Part shown: piece after piece, positions 48,966 to 62,000 of the stretch
Numbering within the stretch: position 1 is the stretch's first letter
Layout: the number at the start of each line of letters is the position of its first letter
Source of the DNA: Chaunax sp. Z400
Lineage: Eukaryota; Chordata; Actinopteri; Lophiiformes; Chaunacidae
Assembly: GCA_037577475.1 (NCBI GenBank)
Contig: CM075187.1
Location: 23,280,810-23,344,809, forward strand
Direction of reading: 5' to 3'
Length of the DNA: 64,000 nucleotides
The notes under the pieces: model-generated
Database searches by the model: none
What the model was told of the DNA's origin: nothing
Seen by the model: the letters and a program-made list of their open reading frames with translations, nothing else
Program-made: the position numbers and the translations under genes

Positions 48966-49346
48966 AGTTCATGCTGACAACTCGAGCTGCGCTGCGTACA
49001 CACAATATTCACGATAGGCCTCAGTCTCCTCAAACATCATCTAACACACCCTCCCGATTGGCGGACTATTTGAACTGCAACAATTTCCCATCTCTCCCTC
49101 TGCTCGCCAATGCTGCTGCTGCCCTGCATGCGTATTGCTACTGCACTTTCAGCCCCACCACCACCCCAGCATCTACCTGTAGGCTCCAGTTAGGGGTTCA
49201 CGAAGTTTGCTCATCACTCCCCAATGCCTCTATGTAAACATATCTGCGGGGAGTGATTAAGGTTGGAGCCTAGACGCCAAACCCGATTGTATATTCTGCT
49301 GTTGTGATAATAAACATTTCAAACTCGTGAGTTGTCTGACTGAACT
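48966..49346 (+). mobile_element. Dispersed element copy 1 with inverted ends and AATAAA
   Basis: This 381-base unit is clearly related along its whole length to the unit at 51677-52034. Shared strings include gacaactcgagctgc, caacaatttcccatc, tcatcactccccaat, cggggagtga and aataaacatttcaaactcgt. Its ends are imperfect inverted repeats (AGTTCATGCTGACAACTC against AGTTCAGTCAGACAACTC read from the other end). It may be a MITE or an LTR with polyadenylation signal. Confidence 0.75.
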
Positions 49347-51676
49347 GAAAATAATAGCTCTACCTTTTTGAAATTTGGTCGAATAAACACTCAAACCTGA
49401 GAATTTCCCCTTTCAGTACAACCTCTTTACTAAAGGCTGTTGTCTCTTAGCATTTGATCCCACATTATATTTCCTCTTGTATTGCATTCATTTAATTGTG
49501 TTCTCCCATAGTGAACGTTTGCCATTGCACAGTGTTGCCCTGTGTTCCTCTCCACATCTCATGCCACGCAGCAAAGAGAAGTGAACAGCAGCAATTTGAG
49601 TTTAACGGGGTCACAGCAAAGCAGAGCATATAGAGTCATCACCGTACCAATGAATCTCTGTGCTCCGCTGTCCCTCCCAAATGGGAGCAGCAGAGTGGAA
49701 AGGACAGCTCTATTCTCAGAGCATGGTATACACCACTGTGCAGTGAGATGCATGGCCTCCCGCAATCCACTACAGCACCATTACTTAGCCAAGAGATTGC
49801 TGGGACACGATGTCTCCAAACGGCATGTAGACGCTCTCGTACCAACCCTATAAACCTGCGGAGAGGAGTCATCAGTGCACAGAGAGATTTACAATCGTGT
49901 AGCCCACGGCACCAGACAGTTATAGATCCCTTTACCTTTCAAGAGCAATTTCACCGCAAATAGGATTAAAACTAATGGCGTTTGACACCACCATGTCCAG
50001 CACATTGAATCCATCGGCTTTTATTGCGCTGACATTTCAAAAGGTTGGCCTGTGTGTGTTAAGAGATGCAGAACTGGGTGACATATAGCGGACCCTTGGG
50101 ACCCAGGCTTTTACAGCTACCTCTGAAGATGCTGACCCCACCCCCAATGCCACTGAAGCAGCTCCATTACAGCAATTTGTATGGATATCAAAAACCAGAG
50201 ACTACAAATCTAACACTCTACAATTTCCACTGATTTTCCAGAGAGAAAATGTTTTTCTTTTTTGTTCACGGGGTTGGGCCCTATTGGTGTGATCACGCAC
50301 TGAATTTGGAAGCAGGCCTGTCAGTGAATAAATGCTTGTTATCTCACTTATAAGTGATATTCTCTCTGTATGAGCTGTTGACTTCACAATGGTGAATCAA
50401 ACCGGGGAATGGATTCCTTCCTCTTTGCAATTTGTATAAACAAGACTTTTCAAGGTCAGTAAATGAAGCCACCCTGTTTGGAATGTGAATGGAATTTGTT
50501 GCCTCGGGTGTCCTGCGTTATTAAAATGTGCTCATTCAGTAGCATAGCACAGTGCTTGACCTGAATAACAATTTTAGCGCTGCCTCACTTCACGCTATGA
50601 TTGTGTGTATTCCCTTCTAAACTTGTCTCTTTGTTTGGTTTGTTAACTACAAGGCTTGTTAACAAAAACCATCTCAAAGTGTGATGTTGCATCAGCTATT
50701 TAAATAAAATGTAGCTAAGCAAATGACCACTTTCCTTGTATCTCCTCATCCTTTCCTTGCAGGACTGAAACAGGGTTGTACTTCATCTGAAAATATTAAT
50801 AGTGCAAGCTTTTTTGTAATTTACAGAATACATTTATATGTACAGATCCCAATACAAGAAGCTGCAAAGGAATGAAAAGCACTAGTAATGATTTCCTAAA
50901 TTTGTCGCCATATATGCTGTTAATCATCAATTGCATGGTGGTCGTCTTTATTGGGACGTCCAAGTTGGGAAAGGGGGCAGAAATTACCAGATTGAAAACC
51001 TAGTTAAATGTACATAAAGCTCCAAGGGCTCACATTCAAACCTGTAAACACCACTTTTTCAGAAATCATTACTTTGGCTAAATACCTTCCACCCTGAGAA
51101 CAAAGCGAGTTCAAACAACTAGAATACATTAGCAGCCGAAATGAGATCATAAGCAGCATTTTGCAAGGTGGCCGTGAAATCACAAGGCAAGGATGAAATA
51201 TCTCTGTCTGTGGAGTGTTCAGAGCTGGCAGTTAGCCGCTGTGAATGATTGAACTAATATTTGGAGTTATTAGTTCTGCTACATTTTCTGTGAGACTGTG
51301 TGGTGGGTCCAGGATGACATATTTTACGCTGCTGCTGGGATCTCTCAACCAGCGAGTGCTTGAGAAAATATAAAAATGATGAAAATCACTTCAAAACTGC
51401 TCTTGTGTATTCAAGGCAATTTTGCTTTTACATTTCAGACAGGGCTACATGCAGGGCTACAGACTCAGTGAATATGAAATGTTAGTGGCCCGAGTATTGC
51501 TGCAAATTCAGTGCCCCATAAATGTCTGCACCCAAACTGCATATCATCATTTCAAGTGGTACAGCTCAAGTTTATAGTGCCTTTTTGCCAACACAAGAAG
51601 CATGGGAGAAAGTATTTCTTGCAGGAAAAGTTGCATATATACGATATAATGTATATGTTGTTTTATAAATGGAGCT
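49347..51676. other. Spacer between the two related elements
   Basis: About 2.33 kb with no gag, protease, reverse-transcriptase or integrase motif and no transposase. Text around 50390-50600 is non-repetitive and could be regulatory. If the flanking pair were LTRs, this would be a fully replaced or non-coding interior. Confidence 0.5.
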
Positions 51677-52034
51677 AGTTCAGGCAGACAACTCGAGCTG
51701 CACTGCTGCAAATGCACACGTGCACATGACATGCCTCATTCTCCTCATTCATCATCAACACACACCCACAATTTGGCGGTCTAGTTAAGGTGCAACAATT
51801 TCCCATCACTACCCTGCCTGTCAATGCTGCTGCTGCTCCACATGCATTCGCTGCTCCAGCATCCACCTGTAGCCTCCGATTGGGGGGTTCAAGACGTTTT
51901 CTCATCACTCCCCAATATATTCATACGAACATATCTACGGGGAGTGACAGGTTCAGAGCCTAGACATCAAACTCGAATATGTTCTGCAGCTGTTATAATA
52001 AACATTTCAAACTCGTGAGTTGTCTGACTGAATT
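51677..52034 (+). mobile_element. Dispersed element copy 2 with inverted ends and AATAAA
   Basis: This 358-base direct-orientation partner of the unit at 48966 has end repeats that agree at 16 of 18 positions (AGTTCAGGCAGACAACTC against AATTCAGTCAGACAACTC). The copies differ by many substitutions and several indels, so they are old or inserted independently. No clean target duplication was seen. Confidence 0.75.
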
Positions 52035-55000
52035 GTGTCTGTACTTTGAGGATCGCAGACCAAACTCCATCTGGTTTCAATGTGTTGAAGGGTTAATAAA
52101 AGGGTTTAGACAAATAAAAGTCAAAAGTTTCATGACTCAATACCCGGATCGAGTGGGAAAAGTTTTAAATTCGGATGAACACAGCTATAAAAGAAGATTA
52201 CTTGTGGCATACAAAAAAAAAAATGTCCTTAAGCCCTATATCAGGTAAGTGGGTGGCTGCAATCTAAAGATTACTGAAGAGTCACTTAACCTGTTTGAAA
52301 TGAGAGGCTCCAGGCATGCTTTTCAGCATTGGTTGCCACACAACAAGACTGTGGTTTTCACCTCACTCATGTACCATAAGGATCTGAGTAATTCTATGCA
52401 ATTGATGGAATATACTACTCATGCTATTCTTTGAGATACGGCAATGGCAATCTGAATCCCCACAGAAACCAAATGATTAGTAGGTAGGAGGAAAACAAGC
52501 TTCATGCTGCGTTGGCAGAGTGCCTCTTGCAAACTCACACTGAGGTAGCAGTTGAGGCTTTTAAGCCATTTTGCTATTAGACTGCAAGTGCCATTAAGAG
52601 GCTCTTCTGAGATTTGCTCCGGATTTGGCTGCAAACAAACAAACAAGCATGCTCGCTTTGCTGCCAATATGTGAGAACATGTTGCCCTCTCATCACCAGA
52701 CAAGGCCCGCTGGCTCCCTCATGGCTGCGTGCTGCAAGCTCTAAACGTAGGCATCTGCGTCACCGTGCTGCAGCTCTGCAAATACCACGCAGCTGTCTAA
52801 TGGCATCTTCACAATGGCAACACTTCAGCCAGAGTGAGAGTGAGGATGCATGGGAAGCACCATTTACCACGCTCTCATATGGAAGGCTACGGTTGCCACT
52901 CTCCTCCTGTTGTACGAACACTTTGCTGTTTCATCTAGCGTAGAGGAGCGGTGCTGCTGGTAATTCATGCAGCACGTCTGGGAGAACAAATGTTCTCATT
53001 CAGCAGCACCCGCAGGGAGCTTAGTTTCAACACTGGTGGTTTCAGATCAGAAGGGGTTGTAGATGGTGAAATGGACACCAGGTGGCAGTCCAAGTCTTCT
53101 CACTCGAGCACCCCCACCTACATCCCAAACGATGATGTAATCCTTTTCAGACCATTGTATCACATGGCACAAACAGGCTCTCTGCTCCCCTCCATGTGGA
53201 TACACTTTGATTTCCAATGATTGCTGATACCGTTGTAACGGTTATCCCTCGCCACCGCATGATTAACTCATATCCACATGAATCCTCACAGCATTGCTTT
53301 AATGAAATCAAAGTTAGAGCTGATTCTGCAGCACAGCGCTGAGACGAGCTCACCCATCTGGCCACGTATCCACGACACTGCTCTCTCATGGATTTTAAAT
53401 ATGGCTGTGACCTTAACAGTAATAAAACGCAGTTCTCACAGCACTAATCCTCTCCTCCGGTCTCACTAGCGCTTAACCTTTTCTATCACCGTATAAGTGA
53501 ACTGAGCTGTGAAGATGTGAATATGCATTCCCCCCCAATCCTCCCATTCCCTGTAAAAATCAGCGCTTAATAATATTGGCTCAGCGGCAGACAGATTACA
53601 ACAGGAGGAGAGCATCTGCTGGAGGGAGAAACAATATGACAGCCTCCTCCCCAGGGAGCAGTGGCTGTAAAAGACAATCAGAAAGAGACAGAGGGATGGA
53701 AACAACCAGGCTTTCTTGACAAAACATGGAAGCATTATAACCACAAGTCCCACGGGGGAGCATAGTGGCTGACAGGAGGGATTGTTGTGTATATATTTAA
53801 TACGTAACTTATTAGCCTCACAATACGAATGTAACAATATTGTTTTATTCCCTGTTAATTTAATATGAAAGAGATGAAACAAGGAAGGCAAAGTGTAGAC
53901 AATAGAAAAAGGAAATTAGCCAGGTAGGTTATTCAAAGGGTAAGAACTGGTGAAAAAGAACATCTTTCCTTTTAATGTTGTTTGTGTTGAAAAATGTACG
54001 GTAGACATTCTTGTAGAAAGGAGTGAGGCATACGCCATGTTCGGCTGCTTTAGTAGAAGTCAAAGTTCAGAAGTGAAAAGAGGTGGGAGGACAGTATGAG
54101 GCTCTAAAACAGGGCATAACGCCAACCTTTAATGGAGCATGTGATGTCTGAGCTGCAGCCAATGCATTTCACACCCTTTATTTCTACTATTGTGTTCGCA
54201 CAGAGATAATCTGTTAGTGGACGTGTCTTTACGGGTGTGTGTTTGTTCAGACTCGCACGGACAGAGAAAAAAAATAGGGCAAAATGTGCTGAAAAGCAAG
54301 AAGTACGAGATTGTTTGCGTAACAAAATGATTAACTTGAGCAGAAAACTGCAAAGACTGTCTGATTCACGCTCGACATGCACTTTGTTGTGTTATCTTTG
54401 AGGGAGTATCTGGTTTGCACTTCCTTCTGAAGAGAAGGAACTTCTGTCTCCTTTGTTCATTCTCTAGAATGACAGATATAGGCTGTCTGAAGACTGACTG
54501 ACACCCACTTCCACTTTTTCTTTGACTTTACACCCTGAGACTGACACCATTCTCACCCCCGGTGCCTACTTCCTGCTTCTTTGGGATTTCACTGGAAACA
54601 GTCTAATGCTGGTCAAGCACGTGTGTTTGTGGGTAGCAAATCTTTGCACAACTTCTACACTCCCTGTCTGCAGTAAATGGCCTGTATGAAACAAACATAC
54701 CATCTTGTAGTGACTGCCTGATTGTTGCATATTTAATCAAGGTGGAACCTGGGTTCTTAAGATTCCTACATATGTCCAAACTGATGCAACCACACTCTTT
54801 GATCGAATAGCAGTACGTTCCCTAAACAAGATTAATTCTTATCCTTTCTCTTTCTAAAGTGAAGACGGCATTCTGATACGACTATCCTCTTTTGACTTCT
54901 TATCATATCATAGGACTAACTAGCTCTACACTGCAACATTTGAATAATGCTGCTCCTTATTTCCAGCTGGTGAGATTGACATGTTGTCTGGCATGGTCAC

Positions 55001-58000
55001 CGGATACATGTTTTTTTTTTAACTAGCTCACAGTGCTAACATTAGTTTAATTAGCCAGCTGGGTTCTGCTGAACAAATCGTCTTGTGACAGTTTACATTT
55101 CATGGATGATTATCAGCTAGATATTAATCTAAAGCTAATATTTGTCCACTTAAGTCTGAAATCAAGGTGCACTTGTTTCAGACATTTTTTTTTAAATTTT
55201 GTGCTGTAAATCTGTTATCATTGCAAACTGCGTATGTGCAGTGCAAGAACAGAAAGAGATTGATGGGTCAAATGTGTTACCAATTTTCCAATTGACGATT
55301 TACAATCAATAATCATACTTTACTTGGACTTACATTTTCAAAAGAGAAAACGCCAAAAGGAAAGGTAAAATGCGGTCAACACTATCATTCAGTAAGAACT
55401 GGAGGTGAGATTTTAAATATCAGTTTAATATCTGACAAAGGTACAAAAGGCAGCCTGTGAAAAACTTTCAAAAGCTGTGAAGACTTCAAATCAATTCAGA
55501 TTTTTAAACAGACAAGTATTTTCAAGAATGGTTTGCAGAGTGTTAATAAGTTTAAATGGAAAGTGTTTGAAGTGGAAAAACCCTCCTGGAGTATATCTGT
55601 GTCTGTGTATCAGTGGCTTTCCCTCTCAGTGGGACTCACCACCCACAAAGGTTAATGAGCTTAAACACAGCTCAGAGAGAGCTCATTAAACAGACCACAG
55701 AGGATGGTGGGGAGAGGAGAGGGAGGACGGCTGAGGGGGGAGTAGAAAGAAGCATGAAGGGTGGATTGTTGCTGCCACAGGAGAGAGGTTGGGGGGAGGA
55801 TGACAAGGAGCAGCTTTGAAAATCATTTAGTTCAAATACTGTATTATTTAAATTAGCAACATTCAAACCTGACAGACTTGACTCTATGACGGCTGTACTT
55901 TTAAATACTGTATGTGTGCAAAAGAGAGATCCATTAGCTTTTTATTGAATTTGCCTGCACATCACAGCATGAGCTGCAGTGTCACATATCCTATTAACAA
56001 ACATGGTTTTCAAGCAATTAGCAGAGAAAGAGTCTGAAAGCTAATAAACCACTTACAGTGGTGAAAACCGAGGCCTGGGATCTAATTATTCCTCCACTGT
56101 AGGCTTTGTTCAATAATCAAGGATTGTGAGCAAATCAAACAAAAAAATTCTTAGTTTAGTCAATACAAGCTCTCCACTAATCATTTGTGCTTCTGTGTTG
56201 TTGCACAGCGTACTCTGTCTAATTGCGGAATGGTAGCTTCTGTTCACACCATCTGCAATGCTGTTATGCTTCTCTATATATTAACAGATTGTATTTATAT
56301 TCAAGTTGTCTACCTAGCAGTTGATGCAATTTGACAGCAACACATTGTAGTGTTGGCCACCACAGAAAACAGGTGTGAGACATGATGGTGAAAAGACCTG
56401 CACATTTACAATGACTTGCTTTGTGCCCTGTACTTATACTGTTGTTTATGACAGTATATCAATAAAACACACTATGTAAGACTTTCAACTTGAGTTTTAT
56501 CTAAACAGTTCTAGCAGCACATTATGTGCTATTATATGACTGATTACTATTATATGACTGGTGATCTCACAGTTTGTGATGATGTTAAGTCGCTCGCTCT
56601 GCCCACCATATTTATAATCATATCTTTTTTCACCATAATGCAAAGCTTCTTTTTTTTTTTTAATGGTAGGAATGACGTAGTTATATTGATTGTGGGTGTG
56701 TAGACTGTGTGGAAGACAAGGTTGAAAATTGTCCAATCACAACATGAAAACAATGCCAATTCGCTTCCAGTAAAAGTGGGAGGGTCCAGGGCACGGAAGC
56801 TCTGCGTCCCATGTAAAATCTGAAGCAACCAATCAGAGAGCAGCCTCAAAGCCCTACAGAGGAAGAAAAAACAACAGAAAATAAGCAGGTCAGAATAGGA
56901 AGTGAAAGTGATACTGTAAGGTTAAACTAGTGGGCTGTGCCAGATTCAATAGCTCAGAGAGGCACCGTGGCTGGGGAGAAATAAATTAGGAAGTACATGT
57001 ACAAACAAACAAGGCAGATTTAGGGAACCCCTGTAAAACACAGCATGCCAAGTCTTGATAAGTCACATCACTACAGCCTTATCTTGCAGACTTTTCAGAT
57101 GGTACAACGCTGGCATTCTACTGGAGCTGTATCTTAAGACAGTGTTGCAATTAATTAACCCTGAGCATTTTCCTCTATTGCAATGCTCGACTACATCTTG
57201 CCCTGTTCGTCGTGCCTCACCAGGTCCCACTCACCACTTCTTCCTTTCTTGCACTCGTAGTTTTTCTACGCTGACTCGGTGCACCCTCTTGTGATATTAG
57301 AGTTTTTTTCAGTTCCTGTGAAGGGTAAACCACACATGCATTGTTATTTTTCATTGGTTAACTTTCAACAGCAATTAATCAATTAATGAGTGTGGGTCTT
57401 CCTGTATGGATTGTGGAAAGCTGATCGGAGGATTAACTAAAACGTTCATCCATAATCAGCTGATTCTCTGGCTAAAAGGTCCCTAAAACAGCAATTAACC
57501 CAGTGACCCGAAAGAGGCATTTACAAAGAATACACACTCCCTTTGCAGGAGCTATGACCTCTCTTGTCCAGTGTACAGTAATATGTTTATAGAGACATAT
57601 TTATGAAGCTATCAAGCAGATATTATTGTCTGCAAAAAGGGCCCATTTCATTAGGAGCATTCTTTTCAGTCTCCTGCTGAGCTGCAAATGAGATATTCTC
57701 TCAGCCTGAGACTGAGACAGGATGAAGTTAATTAAACGGATCATTTTGGTGCTATTATTTGATATTGTTTGATAGTGTGAGTCAAACAGAGTTCAAATCA
57801 GTAGTCTAGAATACTGGGAAAAAGAGAATGATTAAGCTTACAGATACAAGGATTTGTGTGTTTTCATTACCTGGCTCATGAGCCACGACAAAAACCTGAC
57901 GATCCACAGTTTTGTTTTTTTACCTAATATACAATAACCAAAAAGTATGAGTTATGTCAGTCAGTGTTATCAATATGTCAGCAGATGGATGAGTGGAGGG

Positions 58001-58180
58001 TGTAGCATGGTCCAAAACTTAACTAGTAAACAAAGCCAACCAAATAAAAACATGCATATGAGATCTGAGGGAGAACTGTGGGCTGCAACAACCACGTAAA
58101 TATCCATTAGTGACTGGCCAGGTGCTCCCAGTTGCACTGATTAACTCCACTTACAGGTTTAAGCAAGGCAACACACAGAG
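52035..58180. other. Intergenic; candidate regulatory text at 52600-53470 and 57370-57760
   Basis: No intact gene recognised. The block 52600-53470 is more GC-rich and non-repetitive. The block 57640-57760 has a TTAATTAA homeodomain core (57728-57735) in non-repetitive text. Remaining sequence is ordinary AT-rich spacer. Confidence 0.45.
53075..53088 (+). promoter_or_regulatory. CTCF-like motif
   Basis: ACACCAGGTGGCAG differs from the CTCF core CCACCAGGTGGCAG at the first base only. Confidence 0.4.
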
Positions 58181-58318
58181 CTCTGCAATGAACTGGCAAC
58201 TTGTCCGAGGTGTACACCCTGCCTCCCGCCCGAAGTCAGCTGGGATAGGCTCCGGCCCCACTCATGACCCTACACAGGATAAGCTGTTACAGAAAATGAA
58301 TGAATGAATGAATGAAGA
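58181..58318 (+). mobile_element. LINE 3' end with GAAT tail
   Basis: The strings aactggcaacttgtccgagg, gtcagctgggataggctccg and ggataagctgttacagaaaa, followed by tandem GAAT units, are the recognisable 3' end of an L2/RTE-type retroposon common in fish. It is truncated at the 5' side. Confidence 0.65.
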
Positions 58319-58561
58319 CACAAAGACAAAACAACGGGAAACACACACACACTCATGGGAACAGAGTCCTAACCCACAGAACCAACAAACTCAATATACA
58401 TTATATTAGGCCACATTAAGCTTCCCAAGGACTCTTAGTCATTGATGCACTTGTGCACTTGTTCCTTTTAATCATCATTTAGCATCCCATTTCTCATTAT
58501 AAAAGAGACAAAGAGCATGGGGTCTCATTTGTAACCGTTGCATGTGCACAAAATACATGTC

Positions 58562-58736
58562 TGCATGTTGTCTACATGTGGAAGTATCCTTGAGCAAGAT
58601 ACTGAAGCCCAATCTGCTCCTCCATAAGTGCTCCTCAGGGATGGGTCAAATGCAGAGAACCAATTCCGCTACTTTGTACTGTCTATACTGAATAATTGTA
58701 TGTGCCAAAAATAAAAGCTTCCTCTTCTTCTAAATG
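58562..58736 (+). mobile_element. V-SINE-like retroposon, diverged second copy
   Basis: The text tacatgtggaagtatccttg, agcaagatactgaagcccaa, gctcctcagggatgggtcaa and the 3' aaaataaaagcttcctcttc align with the copy at 15931-16112. It has lost the gggcgctgtaagg segment. Confidence 0.7.
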
Positions 58737-58806
58737 TGGTCTGAAAAGCGGCAGTTGTGATCAATAAATACCTGACTTGTATTAGAGAATGTGTGCACCT
58801 GTACGT

Positions 58807-59043
58807 TCATTTTGACCCATTCGTATGAACATTTAAGGTGGGGCGAGGGAACAACCCTGTCGAAAACTGATGGATGAAGAGGGGACCACCCAATTTTCTT
58901 CCTTTCAGCAAATCAGTAAGGGGTGCTACTGCCTTCGAGAAATTTATGAGGTATGAGCTCGATTTTGGTTGTAGGTATGGAATAGTGTGCAACAGCTTGA
59001 ATTCTTTTTTATTATGGTTTTTGACATAGTCTAAATGTACCAT
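58807..59043 (-). mobile_element. Ty3/gypsy-type reverse-transcriptase/RNase H relic
   Basis: A minus-strand frame contains YLINFSKAVAPLTDLLKGRK, which fits the conserved segment just after the reverse-transcriptase palm of Ty3/gypsy LTR retrotransposons (NFS..APLTDLLKKG). What follows (HQFSTGLFPRPTLNVHTNGS) is only loosely like the expected RNase H start. No LTRs, protease or integrase are nearby, so this is an isolated fragment. Confidence 0.5.
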
Positions 59044-62000
59044 AATGGACTAAATGTCATTGAGTGTGTTTACATATTAACCACACAGAAACGTATGCGA
59101 ACACCATGACAGACAGTGATCCTCCAAGTTTTTGAATTACCAGTGCACTCGGTGAAGAATGCTGGAGTCAGCGGGCGGCCATCTTCCAGGGGTCCAAAGG
59201 TTGACATGTTCACTAGTCATAGAGATAACTTGTGATGTGTGGCAGCTGAGAGGGCCTCACTCTGTACAATACGAGACAACAATAATGTCATGTGTCAAGC
59301 ACTTTCCATTTGTCTGAATGTTCACTGTGGTGAAGAGCTTCATCGCTATTGGTTTCCTGCAGACAAAACACTCTTGGTCTCAGTAATTCAAGAACAAATG
59401 ATGATCTTAAGAAATAATGCTAATTTCATCAGGATTGTATTGGGCATGATTTTAAAGACGCAGGTTATGGACAATTAATTGGTGTTTGTCTCCACACATG
59501 ACATGTATCACTTTGAGTCCTTGAAGGTATTAAAGACAAGCAGATGGATAAAGTACACAGCGTTTACACTTGCAGGTAGAATTTTTAAAATCTGATCTTA
59601 CATCTGGATTTTTTGTGGTTGTCATATATGTTTTAAAACTCATTATAAGTGCAGATAAATTCAGAAAATCATAAACATAACGCCAAGGATTTGCCTAAGT
59701 GACATCAGATTGGACACTTAATGGTGTCACAAAACAGTACAAAACATCACATGGTTAAACTTCTGCATGTGTAGGATCAAGCCTGACTTTTTATTAGATA
59801 CTTTATGATTGTTTTGATTTTATATTTCTTGGGTAATTGATTACAGTTCTGTAAGGATTAATTATGGGATGCACTAAGAATTCATTCTCATGCATCATTT
59901 GGTGTTTAGCCAAGAGGCCTTACACACAACAAAAGCAAAACAAAAATGCAGGAATGAAAAACACGTTTGGTTTAAATGTTTAAAATATATGGATATTGGT
60001 ATATTAGTACAATTAGGCATTGCATCTGTCCTCAAAAACAGCACAGGTTAAACCATAAAGACACACTATACTGTGCATAGCACCAGGATAACAAACATTT
60101 TCCATAGACAGCAGACAACAATCACTGTTCAAGAGTTGTTCAGTGAAAACTTGCAGGAATGAAAGTTATCGTAGATCAAACACCTGATGGTACAAGCCAC
60201 AGTACAACGTTCCTTACAAGAAGGAAGCAATCCCTCCTCTTAAACTCTTGCTACTCCTCCATCTTTTATGATCCTCCAACAGTTCTTGCAGGTATGACGA
60301 GTGAAAAGGGTCAGTCGGAAAACCTTTGTTAAGAAGCTGCTGCGGAAAAAAAATAAAACCTTACACATGTATTAGTGATCAGTCCAACATGAGCACAAAG
60401 AGCTTTTCATGACTTCATATTCCAGGCATGCTCCAGTATGGAAAACAAGGAGGAATCCAACCGAGGTGCAATCAATACCAAAGCTTTTATATGTTGGTGG
60501 GTTTTTGTGGGGTAGTAATCTCTTTATGGATTCATCAGCTGTTGCTTCAAAATCCAGATATTATGTTGGTCTGGTGTCCACAGTGTGACCAGAGTGGGAC
60601 AAAGATACAGAGACGGTGACAAAGAAGAGGAAGAGTGATCGAACTAAAGGCTGCAGCTGTAACGCAAACATCAACACTTATTCTCGGTTCAGCTCCTAGG
60701 TGGTCCGTCTGAGGGGAGCCATATTTCAAGTCTCCTCCGACAGACTTACGACATCGGTGGCGAAGGTATTTCACTCACAGTCCAAAGCAAGATGTTGACT
60801 TTTCAATAGAGGGAGCCGTTAACAACCATGGACATAAGGACCGCAGACTCAAGGAATCGCTCCCTGGAAAGCCCGAGCTCCACTCGCCCATTTTTCACAA
60901 GCAGAATGAATTATATTATCTATAAATTTCCCCATAAAGGAGTTAATGTGTGTGTGTGAGTGTGTGCTCGCGTGTGTGTGTGTGTGTGTGTGCTTTAGCG
61001 TTTACAGCTGCAAGGCAAAGCATGTCTTCAACATACAGGGTAATATATTCATTGGTCTATTTTACTCTCATTAATAACACAACGCAGATCCTCGAGGCTT
61101 TCATGTATGAAAACCTGCTGAGCACATTTGCACTCGCATATCAGCATGTTTGCTGTAAGCTGCCAGGAAAGCTGTACCAGCATTCATGTATTGTCCAAGT
61201 TCTCCCGTCATTGTTGGGATGAAAGTGGACCTCATCCATAATGAATGCAGGGAGAAGGTGAATCACTAATGCAGGAAAGGCTCTGCAAGCATTTAAAAAA
61301 ATGTCAACCTTGGTCCTGTTTTACTTTTATCATCCCTAATTAGGTCTGGTCAAAATCTTTGTTAGCATTTATTTCCAAAATGGTTTGATTAGGGCCAGTA
61401 TTAGCCCTACTTGTTCTGTATACTGTACAACCGTCACCTGATGCACCATCAGTTGGTTTGATTGTGTATTTATTTATTTGTTTCTTTGTCTGTTTGTTTG
61501 TTTGTGACAGCGCACATTGATCAACATTTTAGTTTGCACATCAATGTAAATGTTCCAAAGTTAGCGAATCAGCTAAGTTTCATCCGTAGTCCCTGGGCAG
61601 GTTGTGATTGTGTCATCAATAGACTGCTTCAATAAATACTACAATAAAATACAATTCAACACAGAACATAAATACATTACACAAATAACAGATAAACAAA
61701 GAGTGTGTGAAGGCCGCTCCAGAGATGAGGTGGTATGATTACTCACGATTGCAAGTCTGGTTTGCTTTAAGCCATATCTTTAGTTTAGGTTTAACAGTTG
61801 AGTAATAATGATGTACAATTTGCTAAAACTATATACAGCAGATAAACACAGGATCCACACACAATCTCTACTGAGTGACATGTCTCATTGCAAAGTGAGC
61901 AAGCTATCCTTCCATTGTCTATTATCGCTTATCATTGCTTGTATTTGTAGTAAAGGATCTGTTGTTCCTACTATCAGTTCATATGTCAGGGTTTCCACCC

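Noticed and set aside
59239..59478. 79-codon frame with HRYWFPAD, considered as a THAP-domain relic
   Set aside because: The required C2CH spacing and later C-X2-H are missing; similarity is limited to one short string.
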